Assembly (NCBI GenBank): GCA_947461205.1
Contig: CANHJG010000041.1
Span: forward strand, 1-36,089
Length of the DNA: 36,089 bases
Reading direction: 5' to 3'
From: Opitutia bacterium
GTDB lineage: Bacteria; Verrucomicrobiota; Verrucomicrobiia; Opitutales; Opitutaceae
Below the pieces are notes generated by a model that was not told the DNA's origin, ran no database searches, and saw only the letters and a program-made list of their open reading frames with translations. Both the position numbers and the translations under genes were made by a program. Below, piece after piece: positions 8,107 through 16,234 of the stretch; within the stretch, counting starts at the first letter, position 1; every line of letters starts with the position of its first letter.

Positions 8107-8397
8107 GTGGTTAAACCCTCTCCCGCCGCCACCTCCTCCTGCACCCTCGCCATCAAAGCCCTCCCCAACGCCTCGCGCAGCGAGGTGATCGGTTGGCTCG
8201 GCGACGCCCTGAAAGTCAAGGTCCATGCCCCGCCCGTCGAGGGCCGCGCCACGGCCGCCCTCTGCGAATTTCTCGCCGACCAACTCGGTCTCCCGCGCCG
8301 CGCCGTCACCGTCCTCCGCGGCGACCTCTCCCGCCAAAAAGTCCTCCGCTTCGACGGCCTCACCCTCGCCGAGCTCAAGGCCCGCTTGAAACGATGA
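8107..8397 (+). CDS. DUF167 / YggU-family protein
   Basis: This 96-residue protein starts at GTG. It has the standard YggU/UPF0235 pattern: LAIKALPNASRSEVIG, LKVKVHAPPVEGRATAALCE (the A.P.EGKAN-type motif), and AVTVLRGDLSRQKVLRF (the V.G..SR.K.v.v motif). The family is small, cytoplasmic and widespread, and its function is unknown. Length is normal. It follows the PLP enzyme by 72 bases on the same strand and could share its transcript. Confidence 0.88.
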   Translation: MVKPSPAATSSCTLAIKALPNASRSEVIGWLGDALKVKVHAPPVEGRATAALCEFLADQLGLPRRAVTVLRGDLSRQKVLRFDGLTLAELKARLKR

Positions 8398-8514
8398 CCG
8401 CGCGGCTCCCCTCCTTCGCTTTCGCTCGCCGGAAACGCCCCGCCCGCTTTCCAGCGAGAATTCCACTGACGTCTGCATCCGTGGCCCCACGTTGTCCGTA
8501 GCCAACCCATCCTC

Positions 8515-9471
8515 ATGATCCAACGCCGCCTCCTCCTCCCCTTCGCCCCGCTCCCGACCCTCGCCCTTTTGGCCACGCTCGCCGCCCTCCCGCTCACGGC
8601 GCAAAACCCCGCGTCCGCCGCCCCGGTCCCCCCGCCGTCCGGCCGCCCTGCCAACTCCCACGTCACCCTCAAATTCAACACCGCGTTCACCGGTGACACG
8701 CCCTTCGCGGCCCGCGGCACCTCCGCCGGCAGTTTCTCCGTCGCCCAATTCGGCGCCGAGATCGCCGTCCCCCTCGCCCCCGTCGGCGGCACCCTCTACC
8801 CGATCGTCAGCCTGAGCTACCGCGACTATTCCCTCGACCGCGACGCGGGCACGCCGCTCCCCGACCGCCTTAAATCCCTCGGCGCCGCCTTCACGGTCTT
8901 CAGCAAACTCGACGCCGATTGGTCGCTCCTCGCCAGCGTGAGCCCCGGCGTGCACAACGCCGGCACCGCTTTTTCCTCGAAAGGCTTCGGCGTCGGCGTC
9001 CTCGCCATCGCCAGCCGCAAATTCACCCCCGACTTCGGCGCCGGCTTCGGTTTCGTCTACGACTCCCTCTCCAAAGGCACCGGCCGGATCATCCCCGTCG
9101 CGACCTTCAACTGGACGCCCGCTCCCGCCTGGCGAGTCACCCTCGGCTTCCCGCGCACCGGCGTCGTCTACACCTTCCGCCCCGAACTCGACTTCGAATT
9201 CACCGCCGAGGCTGACTTCGGTTCCTTCTACGTCACCGACGACCCGCTCCCCGCCGGCCGCAACAAACCCGCCCTCAACCGCACCCGACTCGAATACCAG
9301 GCCGTCCGCGTCGGCCCCGCCATCGCTTGGCGCGCTTCACCCACCTTGTCCGCCCGCGCCTCCGTCGGCGCCGTCCCCGTCCTCAACGCCGACTATCACC
9401 AGCGCAACTACCGCGTGAAATCCGAGCGCACCGCCCCCTACGCCAGCGCCGCGGTCGAGTGGAAATTCTGA
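8515..9471 (+). CDS. DUF6268-type outer-membrane beta-barrel protein
   Basis: The 318-residue product has an N-terminal signal (LLATLAALPLTAQ, cleavage near residue 30) and then repeated amphipathic beta strands: HVTLKFNTAF, YPIVSLSYRDYSLD, LLASVSPGV, FGAGFGFVYDSL, WRVTLGFPRTGVVYTF and others. It ends with AAVEWKF, a C-terminal strand with terminal Phe as expected for outer-membrane barrels recognised by the BAM complex. The order of motifs (LSYRDY, KLDADWSLLASVSPG, IIPVATFNWTPAPAWRVTLGFP, LDFEFTAEADFGSFYV) matches my recollection of the DUF6268 family, which is common in Verrucomicrobiota and Bacteroidota. Its substrate or role is unknown. Confidence 0.8.
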   Translation: MIQRRLLLPFAPLPTLALLATLAALPLTAQNPASAAPVPPPSGRPANSHVTLKFNTAFTGDTPFAARGTSAGSFSVAQFGAEIAVPLAPVGGTLYPIVSLSYRDYSLDRDAGTPLPDRLKSLGAAFTVFSKLDADWSLLASVSPGVHNAGTAFSSKGFGVGVLAIASRKFTPDFGAGFGFVYDSLSKGTGRIIPVATFNWTPAPAWRVTLGFPRTGVVYTFRPELDFEFTAEADFGSFYVTDDPLPAGRNKPALNRTRLEYQAVRVGPAIAWRASPTLSARASVGAVPVLNADYHQRNYRVKSERTAPYASAAVEWKF

Positions 9472-9669
9472 GCGGCCCCGCCTGTCCGCGCGCGGCTCAG
9501 ACCGCACTGCACGCGGGACTCCGCCCGTCCCCCCTCTGTGCGCTCAAACGCCAGAGCTCCCCACGTGAGCGCTCGTGCCCCACCGATCGCCCCACGTGCT
9601 TCCGCTCCACGTCGTCGCACGCCACCACCTCCGGCTTCAGCCCTTGCCGGCCGCCCGCTTCGTTCAATT
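9472..9669. other. Convergent intergenic gap with no gene seen
   Basis: These 198 bases separate the convergent DUF6268 and MATE genes. I find no coding frame with protein-like composition and no strong hairpin with a T-tract. Confidence 0.5.
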
Positions 9670-11010
9670 TCACCGGGTCAGCTTCACAAACCGCCACGGC
9701 AGCAGCACCGCTGCCAGCGCCAATCCGCTCGCGATACCGACCCACACACCGACCGCGCCCATCCCCCCGCGGATCCCCAGAGCGTAACCCACGGGTAACG
9801 CCACCCCCCAATACGCCGCAAACGTCAGCAGCGCCGGCACCTTCAGGTCAGAGATTCCCCGCAGACACGCCGCGCCGATCACCTGCACTCCGTCGACCAG
9901 TTGGAACAGCGCCCCGACCACGAGCAACTGCGCCGCCAACGCGATCACCGCCGCATCCTGCACGAACCACGTCGCGATCTCCCGCCCGCCAAACCAAAAC
10001 ACGACGCCAAATGCGCCCGTGATCCCCAGGCCGAGGCCGATCGCGCTAAACGCGATCGGCCGCCGCCGCGCCGCCTCGCCCGCGCCCACCGCCCGGCTCA
10101 CGCGCATGCCCGCCGCCATCGACAGGCCCAGCGGAAACATGAACGCCATCGACGCACACGTGATCGCGATCTGGTGCGCCGCCAACGGCGCCGCGCCCAG
10201 CCAGCCGATCATCACACCCGAAAACGCAAACGCTGTCGTCTCGAACAACAACATCCCCGATGCCGGCAGGCCGATCTTGAGCATCTCGCGAAACCGCGCG
10301 CGCGAATAACCCCCGAACCACCGCCGCGGCCACGCCGCCCGCACCGCCGGATCCCGCCGCAACCAGTAAAAAATCACCAAGGCCCCCACCGCCCGCGACA
10401 CCAGCGTCGAAATCCCCGCCCCCGTCAGCCCCAGCGCCGGCAGGCCGAGATGGCCGTAAATAAATACCCAGTTCAGCGCCGCGTTCAACCCCACGCCGCA
10501 GAGCATGATCACCATCGGCACCCACGGATGCCCCATCGCCTCAGCAAACTGCCGTAACACCAAATAGACAAACACCGACGTGATCGACGCCGCCATCATC
10601 AGGTAAAACGGCATCACCACCGCCACCACCTCCGGCGGCTGCCCGAAACGCGCGAGCTGCGTGCCCAGCCCCACCATCATCAGCGTTTCCACCGCGCCGA
10701 AGACCAGCGCCAGCGTCATTCCGTGGCGCAGATACTCCCCCGCCTCCTCCGGCTTCGCCGCGCCACGCGCCCGCGACACCAGAATCGACACCGGAATCAT
10801 CAACCCGATGCCGACGACGAAAAACACATTGAACACATTGCCCCCGAACGCCGACGCCGCGAGCGGTACCGTGCCCGCGCGCCCGATCATCACACTGTCC
10901 GTCACGCCCATGAGCATCTGGCTCACCTGGCCGACGATAATCGGCAGGGCGAGCGTCAGCGTGGGACGGATTTCACGGAGGGCGGTCACAAGCAAAAGGG
11001 CCCGACACAC
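9670..11010 (-). CDS. MATE-family multidrug/Na+ antiporter (NorM type)
   Basis: The 446-residue membrane protein has about twelve hydrophobic segments in two similar halves. Typical MATE blocks are LALPIIVGQVSQMLMGVTDSVMIGR near the start (helix 1-2), LRQFAEAMGHPWVPMVIM (helix 4-5) and GLPASGMLLFETTAF in the second half, followed by LAAHQIAITCASMAFMFPLG. These proteins export cationic drugs or metabolites in exchange for Na+ or H+. The start is uncertain: GTG at 11010 has AAGG eight bases upstream, while GTG at 10989 gives MTALREIRPTLTL, a more usual N-terminus. It is divergent from the S9 peptidase gene across a 233-base gap with REP-like hairpins. Confidence 0.9.
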   Translation of the reverse strand: MCRALLLVTALREIRPTLTLALPIIVGQVSQMLMGVTDSVMIGRAGTVPLAASAFGGNVFNVFFVVGIGLMIPVSILVSRARGAAKPEEAGEYLRHGMTLALVFGAVETLMMVGLGTQLARFGQPPEVVAVVMPFYLMMAASITSVFVYLVLRQFAEAMGHPWVPMVIMLCGVGLNAALNWVFIYGHLGLPALGLTGAGISTLVSRAVGALVIFYWLRRDPAVRAAWPRRWFGGYSRARFREMLKIGLPASGMLLFETTAFAFSGVMIGWLGAAPLAAHQIAITCASMAFMFPLGLSMAAGMRVSRAVGAGEAARRRPIAFSAIGLGLGITGAFGVVFWFGGREIATWFVQDAAVIALAAQLLVVGALFQLVDGVQVIGAACLRGISDLKVPALLTFAAYWGVALPVGYALGIRGGMGAVGVWVGIASGLALAAVLLPWRFVKLTR

Positions 11011-11117
11011 TGATTCGGCCTTTTTCCCAGCGCACGCCGAATCGCACCGCCCCGCGCATCCTGCCCACCGCGAAAACGCGTTTCAATTCGGATCAGCCAC
11101 TCCGGCTCGGAACGGAC

Positions 11118-11158
11118 GGGCGCTTTCCAAGCGCCCCTGCCGGCGGTTGAAACCGCCG
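11118..11158. repeat. Double REP-like hairpin
   Basis: Two perfect palindromes stand side by side: GGGCGCTT-tcc-AAGCGCCC at 11118-11136 and CGGCGGTT-ga-AACCGCCG at 11141-11158. On the minus strand the second one with its flank reads GGAGCGGCGGTTTCAACCGCC, nearly the same as the hairpin at 35762-35784, which differs by two extra C in the loop. The unit lies between divergent genes and is not a terminator for either. It looks like a dispersed extragenic palindromic element. Confidence 0.7.
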
Positions 11159-11243
11159 CTCCTCTTCTCCCCGCCTCCCCCCTCTGCAATTCCTGCCGCT
11201 TTCTCCGTGCCCTCGGCCCGCTCTCTCTCCAACGTCCCGCCCC

Positions 11244-13721
11244 ATGCTTTGCCCCGTCGCTCCCCGCTTCGCGCTGCTCTTCCTCCTCGCGTTCACGCCA
11301 GCCCTGCGCGCGCAAACCGACACGCCCTACCGCTCGCCCTCCCCGGCCCTCGCCGCGCTCGTCGACGCGCCCGCCGCCCCGGGCGTGAGCGTCAGCCCCG
11401 ACCGCCAGACCCTCCTGATCCTCGAACGCACCGACACTCCCTCCATCGCCGAACTCGCCCAGCCCGAACTCCGCCTCGCCGGCCTCCGCTTCAACCCCGC
11501 CGTCAACGCCCCGAGCCGCGCCCTCGCCTACACCGGCCTGCTCCTGAAATCCGTCGCCGGCGGCGCCGACCGCCGCGTCACCGGGCTGCCCCCCGGTATC
11601 CGCATTTCCTACTACGCCTGGTCGCCCGCCTCGCGCCACCTCGCCCTCGCCCTCGTCCGCCCCACCGGCCTCGAACTCTGGCTCGCCGACACGACCACCG
11701 CCAAGGCGCGCCGCCTCACTCCGCCGATCCTCAACGCCGTCCTCGACGATCCGTTCACCTGGCTCGACGCCAACACCCTCGCGCTCCTCCGCGTCCCCGC
11801 CGGCCGCGGCGCGCCGCCCCCGGCCCCGCGCGTGCCCACCGGACCCGTCGTGCAGGAAAATCTCGGGAAAAAGACCCCGTCCGCCACCTACGAAGATCTC
11901 CTGGCCGACGCCCACGACGAAGCCCTGTTCGAACACTACGGCACCGCCGAACTCACCCTCCTCCCGCTCAACGGCAAACTCACCCCGCTCCCCGTCCGCG
12001 GCCTCATCACCGGCGTCACACCGTCCCCCGACGGCCAGCACCTCCTCGTCGAGACGTTGCACCGCCCTTTTTCCTATCTCGTCCAAGCGGCGCGTTTCCC
12101 CAAGTCCGTCGACGTCGTCGACCGCGCCGGCCGCCGCGAATATCAGGTCGCCGACCTTCCGCTCTACGAAGCCAGCGAACTCGGCACCGGCGGTGTGCGC
12201 GCCGGCCCGCGCCAAGTCGCCTGGCGCACCGACCATCCCGCCACGCTCTCCTGGGTGCAGGCGCTCGAACGCTCCGGCGCCGGCGGCCGCACCGCCGCCA
12301 CCGAGGAAACGAAACCCACGGCCGGTCCCGCCCGCGAGCGCGACGCGTGGTTTACCTTCGCCGCCCCCTTCACCGGCCCGCCCGTCGAGCAGCAACGCTT
12401 CGAATTCCGCGTCACCTCCGTCACGTGGTGCGACGACACCCTCGCGCTCGTCACCGAGAGCTGGCAGCGCACGCGCCTCGTGCGCACCTGGCGCGTCGCC
12501 CCCGGCACACCCGGCGCCAAACGCGAACTCCTTTCCGAACGCTCCTCGCAGGACCGTTACGCCGACCCCGGCCGCCCCGTCACCGCCCGCAACGCCGCGG
12601 GCCGTCTCGTCCTCCAGCGCAGCGCCGACGGCTCGAAAATTTTCCTCAACGGCCTCGGCGCCTCGCCCGACGGCGACCGCCCTTTCCTCGACGAATACGA
12701 TTTGGTCACGAAACAGACGCGCCGCCTCTGGCGCTCGGCCCCGCCCGCTTACGAGGAGTTCGTCGCCTTCACCGACGCCTCCCTCGCCCGCGCCCTCACG
12801 CAGCGCCAGTCCGCCGCCGAACCGGAAAACTATTTCGTCCGCACCCTCGAGACCGGCGCGCTCACCCCGCTCACGGCGTTCCCCAACCCCAATCCCCAGT
12901 TCGCCGGCGTCAAAAAGGAACTCATCCGCTACCAACGCGCCGACGGCGTCGGCCTCTCCGGCACGCTCTACCTTCCGCCTAGCTACACGCCCGACCAGGG
13001 CCCGCTGCCCACGCTGCTGTGGGCCTACCCACGCGAGTTTCTCGCCGCCGAAACCGCCGAACAAATCACCGCCAGCGGCACCCCGGAAAAATTTGTGCGG
13101 CTCAGCGTGCAGGGCCCGCTCCCCTTCCTCCTCGCCGGTTACGCCGTCCTTAACGATCCCACGATGCCGATCATCGGCCAAAAAGGAAAACCGCCGAACG
13201 ACACCTACGTCGACCAACTCGTCGCCAACGCCCAGGCCGCCATCGACGAACTCGCCCGCCGCGGCGTCACCGACCCGAAACGCGTCGCGATCGGCGGCCA
13301 CAGCTACGGCGCGTTCATGACCGCCAACCTCCTCGCGCACTCGCGGATCTTTCGCGCCGGCATCGCGCGCAGCGGCGCCTACAACCGCACGCTCACCCCT
13401 TACGGTTTCCAATCGGAGACCCGCACGTTCTGGCAGGCCCCCGAGGTCTACGCGGCCATGTCGCCGTTCTATTTTGCCGACAAAATCAAAGACCCGCTCC
13501 TGCTCATCCATGGCGAAGCCGACAACAACTCCGGCACGTTTCCCATCCAAAGCGAACGCTTCTACAACGCCCTGAAAGGCCAGGGTGCGACGACACGTTT
13601 CGTCCTCCTCCCGCACGAGTCGCACGGCTACCGCGCCCGTGAAAGTCTCCTGCACATGCTCTGGGAAACGGAAAACTGGCTCGATCGCCACGTGAAGATC
13701 GCGCCGGTGGAAAAAAAGTGA
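11244..13721 (+). CDS. Secreted S9 serine peptidase, glutamyl endopeptidase type
   Basis: The 825-residue product starts with a signal peptide ending near residue 24 (FALLFLLAFTPALRA). A beta-propeller domain (about residues 45-560) precedes an alpha/beta-hydrolase domain (about 575-825). The catalytic triad is visible: S687 in GGHSYGAF, D760 in HGEADNNSG and H794 in ESHGY. The surroundings FRAGIARSGAYNRTLTPYGFQ, DNNSGTFPIQSERF and LPHESHGYRARES match my memory of the S9D glutamyl endopeptidases (chloroplast CGEP and bacterial relatives) better than dipeptidyl peptidase IV or acylaminoacyl peptidase. It probably degrades peptides in the periplasm. A GTG/ATG choice is not an issue; the ATG gives a complete signal. 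Confidence 0.9.
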   Translation: MLCPVAPRFALLFLLAFTPALRAQTDTPYRSPSPALAALVDAPAAPGVSVSPDRQTLLILERTDTPSIAELAQPELRLAGLRFNPAVNAPSRALAYTGLLLKSVAGGADRRVTGLPPGIRISYYAWSPASRHLALALVRPTGLELWLADTTTAKARRLTPPILNAVLDDPFTWLDANTLALLRVPAGRGAPPPAPRVPTGPVVQENLGKKTPSATYEDLLADAHDEALFEHYGTAELTLLPLNGKLTPLPVRGLITGVTPSPDGQHLLVETLHRPFSYLVQAARFPKSVDVVDRAGRREYQVADLPLYEASELGTGGVRAGPRQVAWRTDHPATLSWVQALERSGAGGRTAATEETKPTAGPARERDAWFTFAAPFTGPPVEQQRFEFRVTSVTWCDDTLALVTESWQRTRLVRTWRVAPGTPGAKRELLSERSSQDRYADPGRPVTARNAAGRLVLQRSADGSKIFLNGLGASPDGDRPFLDEYDLVTKQTRRLWRSAPPAYEEFVAFTDASLARALTQRQSAAEPENYFVRTLETGALTPLTAFPNPNPQFAGVKKELIRYQRADGVGLSGTLYLPPSYTPDQGPLPTLLWAYPREFLAAETAEQITASGTPEKFVRLSVQGPLPFLLAGYAVLNDPTMPIIGQKGKPPNDTYVDQLVANAQAAIDELARRGVTDPKRVAIGGHSYGAFMTANLLAHSRIFRAGIARSGAYNRTLTPYGFQSETRTFWQAPEVYAAMSPFYFADKIKDPLLLIHGEADNNSGTFPIQSERFYNALKGQGATTRFVLLPHESHGYRARESLLHMLWETENWLDRHVKIAPVEKK

Positions 13722-13792
13722 AGGGGGACCCTGCGCTCCGCGCGCGGCATCGGCCCCATGCAGTCCAGCGGTTCCGTGGGACCTGAACAACC

Positions 13793-14659
13793 ATGACCAC
13801 CTTCGCATTCGGTCTCGTCCTCGTCGCGGCGGTGCTGCACGCGACGTGGAACCTCTGTGCCAAGCGCGCCGGCGGCGGCCTGCCCTTCGTGTGGCTCGTC
13901 GGCGCCCTCATCTGCGCCGGCTACGTGCCGGTCCTCGCCGCTTATTGGACCCGCAATCACCCGACGCTTCCCGCCGGGTCCATCGCCTGGATCCTCGGCA
14001 GCGGCGTGATCAAGACGAGCTACGCGCTCTTCCTCCAACGCGGCTACCGCACCGGCGATTTTTCGCTCATCTACCCGCTCGCGCGCGGCACCGGTCCGCT
14101 CCTCTCCACCCTCGGCGCCATCGCCTTGCTCGGCGAACGGCCGTCGCTCCTCGCGCTCGCCGGCGGCAGCCTGATCATCACGGCGATCTTCTTTCTCACC
14201 GGCGGCCCGCAACTGTTTCACCGGAGCCGCGCCCACCTCCGCCACGCCGTGGCCTACGGCGCGATGTCCGGCGTACTCATCGCCACCTACACCCTCTGGG
14301 ACCGCCATGGCGTCGCCCGCCTCGGCGTGCCCCCGCTCCTCTACGACGCCGGCACCGCGTTCACCCAGCTCGCGCTGCTCACGCCTTTCGCTTTCCGCCG
14401 TCGCGCCGAGGTCGCCGCCGAGTGGCGCGACAAAAAACGCTGGGCCTTCGCCATCGCGCTGCTCTCGCCGGTCGCCTACGTGCTCGTGCTCACCGCTCTG
14501 GCCGTCGCACCCGTGAGCTACGTTGCGCCAGTCCGCGAGGTCAGCATCGTGATCGGCGCGTTTCTCGGGGCCAAGCTTCTGAAGGAGGCCGACGGCCGCC
14601 GTCGGGTCTGGGCCGCGGTGGCCGTCGTCGCGGGGGTCATCGCGCTGGCCTCCGCCTGA
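13793..14659 (+). CDS. EamA/DMT-superfamily transporter
   Basis: The 288-residue protein has ten hydrophobic segments in two EamA repeats. The first repeat starts at LVLVAAVLHATWNLCAKRAG, the usual first helix of this family, and includes SYALFLQRGYRTGDFSLIYPL and ARGTGPLLSTLGAIALLGER, the conserved helix 3-4 region. The second repeat ends APVSYVAPVREVSIVIGAFLG followed by KLLKEADGRRRVWAAVAVVA. DMT proteins move amino acids, sugars or small metabolites across the inner membrane; the substrate cannot be told. It follows the S9 peptidase by 71 bases on the same strand, so peptide-derived substrates are possible but unproven. Confidence 0.88.
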   Translation: MTTFAFGLVLVAAVLHATWNLCAKRAGGGLPFVWLVGALICAGYVPVLAAYWTRNHPTLPAGSIAWILGSGVIKTSYALFLQRGYRTGDFSLIYPLARGTGPLLSTLGAIALLGERPSLLALAGGSLIITAIFFLTGGPQLFHRSRAHLRHAVAYGAMSGVLIATYTLWDRHGVARLGVPPLLYDAGTAFTQLALLTPFAFRRRAEVAAEWRDKKRWAFAIALLSPVAYVLVLTALAVAPVSYVAPVREVSIVIGAFLGAKLLKEADGRRRVWAAVAVVAGVIALASA

Positions 14660-14745
14660 CCTTTTTCGCAACGTCCCACCCACGAAAACCCGCGATAAAA
14701 AACTCGGCGAAAGAAAAATCCGCGGTCGAAAAAGCGGTGAAATAA

Positions 14746-14829
14746 ATGGCAGAATCCGCCCAAGGCGTGACGCTCACCTCGCCGACGCCGCCCGCCACTC
14801 CCCCGAAAAAAATCGACGCCGAAAAGTAG
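14746..14829 (+). CDS. Possible 27-residue small ORF
   Basis: In the gap between convergent genes, an ATG directly follows an in-frame TAA and opens a 27-codon frame (MAESAQGVTLTSPTPPATPP then KKIDAEK). The same frame upstream of the TAA is Lys-rich and protein-like (NSAKEKSAVEKAVK), so this may be the relic of one Lys-rich tail interrupted by a stop, or chance. There is no clear ribosome binding site. The rest of the 14660-14861 gap holds nothing else I can name. Confidence 0.15.
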   Translation: MAESAQGVTLTSPTPPATPPKKIDAEK

Positions 14830-14861
14830 GGCGGCCGGCCCTCCGCACCCCGCGCCCGTTC

Positions 14862-15698
14862 TCACTTCTTTCCGGTCAGCATGTCTTCCATCAGCGCCAG
14901 CGCCGTGGCTTCCGTGATGTCGCGCACGCCGAACTGTTTCACGATGCGCCCGGCCTGCAGATCGCGGCCGAGAATGTCGCTCGCCGCGGCCTGCCCAATG
15001 ATCGCGGAGTCCTTCAGCCGGATGGCCGTGGCCTGGATGTCTGGCACCGTGTAGGTCGCATCCCCCGAAACTTCCGGCACGGTGAGACGGCGGCTGGAAA
15101 TCAGCACTTCGATCGCGACATCGGCAATCTTGGCGAGCGCGGCGCGATCCTTCGCGGCCTGGTCTCCGACGAGCCGGTGGCCGGGATTCTCTTCGAGCAT
15201 CGCCACCGCCGATTTCTGGTCGGCCAGCGTGGCTCCGCCGTTGCGGAACGCCCGCCCGAAGAGGCGCTCGATCTCGCGCACCGTCTGCTGGTCGGCGAGC
15301 GTGAACGCCGCGCCGTCCTTCACCGCGTAGGTATTCTCGCCGCTGGTCTTAACGGCGTCGCCTTCCTTATAATATTTCTCGCTGTGGCCCGTGAGCTTGA
15401 GGCCCGTCGCCGTATCCACGAGCGCCCGATTCACGTAAATCACGATGCGCGGGGCGCTGTCGGCTTGGTAAACTTTGCGGAAGCCTGCGATGATACCTTC
15501 TGCGGACTGACGCGCGATCAGCGTATCGCCCGAGGGACCGTAAATGCGCTGCGCGCCGGTCTGCGCGAGCGGCTGCCCAGCGCCGGGCAGGGCCTGGACG
15601 ACGGGCGGCGGCGTGGGCGGCGGGCGATCGGCCTGCGCGATGAGCACGGGAACCAGAAACAGGGCGATGGGCCCGAAGAGCAAGGAGCGGGGATTCAT
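14862..15698 (-). CDS. Exported protein of the Lpo cluster, possibly CsgG/LpoB-like
   Basis: The product is 278 residues from the ATG at 15698, with a signal peptide (LLFGPIALFLVPVLIAQA) and no lipobox Cys. The open frame extends upstream, but only this start gives an export signal. The mature part contains RIVIYVNRALVDTATGLKLT, a strand-plus-helix block that resembles the first strand of CsgG/LpoB-type domains, then TVREIERLFGRAFRNGGATL, ADVAIEVLISSRR, YTVPDIQATAIRLKDSAIIG and a helical end ALMEDMLTGKK. I do not recognise a named family; the fold suggestion is inference. It is last in a five-gene minus-strand series of envelope proteins, 77 bases after the YcfL-like gene, with a double hairpin in between. 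Confidence 0.75.
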   Translation of the reverse strand: MNPRSLLFGPIALFLVPVLIAQADRPPPTPPPVVQALPGAGQPLAQTGAQRIYGPSGDTLIARQSAEGIIAGFRKVYQADSAPRIVIYVNRALVDTATGLKLTGHSEKYYKEGDAVKTSGENTYAVKDGAAFTLADQQTVREIERLFGRAFRNGGATLADQKSAVAMLEENPGHRLVGDQAAKDRAALAKIADVAIEVLISSRRLTVPEVSGDATYTVPDIQATAIRLKDSAIIGQAAASDILGRDLQAGRIVKQFGVRDITEATALALMEDMLTGKK

Positions 15699-15715
15699 GG
15701 CGGATGGTGGGAAGC

Positions 15716-15762
15716 GCGGGCGTCCCGCCCGCAGGGTAGGGGCGACACGGGCTCGACGCCCG
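15716..15762. repeat. Double REP-like hairpin inside the Lpo gene series
   Basis: Two palindromes sit in the 77-base gap between the YcfL-like gene and the last gene: GCGGGCG-tcc-CGCCCGC at 15716-15732 and CGGGC-tcgac-GCCCG at 15748-15762. The second is enclosed by GGGG/CCCC. On the minus-strand transcript these could stop or slow RNA polymerase or stabilise the upstream message, setting different levels for the last gene. Confidence 0.6.
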
Positions 15763-15775
15763 CGTCCCCGTCGTT

Positions 15776-16195
15776 TCACCGCGCCTGACGGACGCGGATG
15801 GTGTATTTTTTGGCCGCGACGTTCATCGCGGTGAAGCGCACGGCTTCGGTGGAATTCTCGGCCAGGATCAGCGTTTGGAACGGCGTCTCGTCGCCCGTCG
15901 ACATGCTTTGCTCGTCCTTGAACACACAGTTGATCTGGACCTCGATGCGCCGGCTTTCGCGATTCTTCACGTTGGCCACGACTTCGAGCCGGCCGTCGGC
16001 GAGGATGCGCTCCTGCAAGCCGGTGCACGTCACGGAGATTTGTGCGGGCTGGTCGAGGAGCACGAACTTGTCGGTGTTTTCCAGCGTATATTTCGTGGTG
16101 TCGAGCGGCTGGAAGGGACCTGGCCCCGTCACGCAGCCCGCGAAGAGTGCGAGCGCCGCGACGGCCGAAAGGAGGAGGATGGGTTGGGTGTTCAT
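15776..16195 (-). CDS. ycfL: YcfL-like (DUF1425) lipoprotein
   Basis: The 139-residue product has a lipoprotein signal with the Cys in FAGC (about residue 21). The mature domain reads ISVTCTGLQERILADGRLEV, VVANVKNRESRRIEVQINCV, FKDEQSMSTGDETPFQTLIL and STEAVRFTAMNVAAKKYTIR. This succession (lag domain with a v.N......i.YrF.WfD.dG pattern and a final x.aP.....yri.ir strand) matches DUF1425/YcfL, a beta-sandwich periplasmic lipoprotein. In E. coli, ycfL is adjacent to lpoB, and here both occur in one series, which supports the call. The function of YcfL is unknown. Confidence 0.75.
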   Translation of the reverse strand: MNTQPILLLSAVAALALFAGCVTGPGPFQPLDTTKYTLENTDKFVLLDQPAQISVTCTGLQERILADGRLEVVANVKNRESRRIEVQINCVFKDEQSMSTGDETPFQTLILAENSTEAVRFTAMNVAAKKYTIRVRQAR

Positions 16196-16234
16196 GGTCG
16201 AAAAGGCGGCGCGGTGGGAGAGTGTGACTGCGGC

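Noticed and set aside
10986-13808. A 940-codon minus-strand frame opposite the S9 peptidase gene
   Set aside because: It is Gly/Glu/Ala/Arg-rich without any motif, and the plus strand carries a full catalytic triad and signal peptide. High GC makes long antisense frames common.
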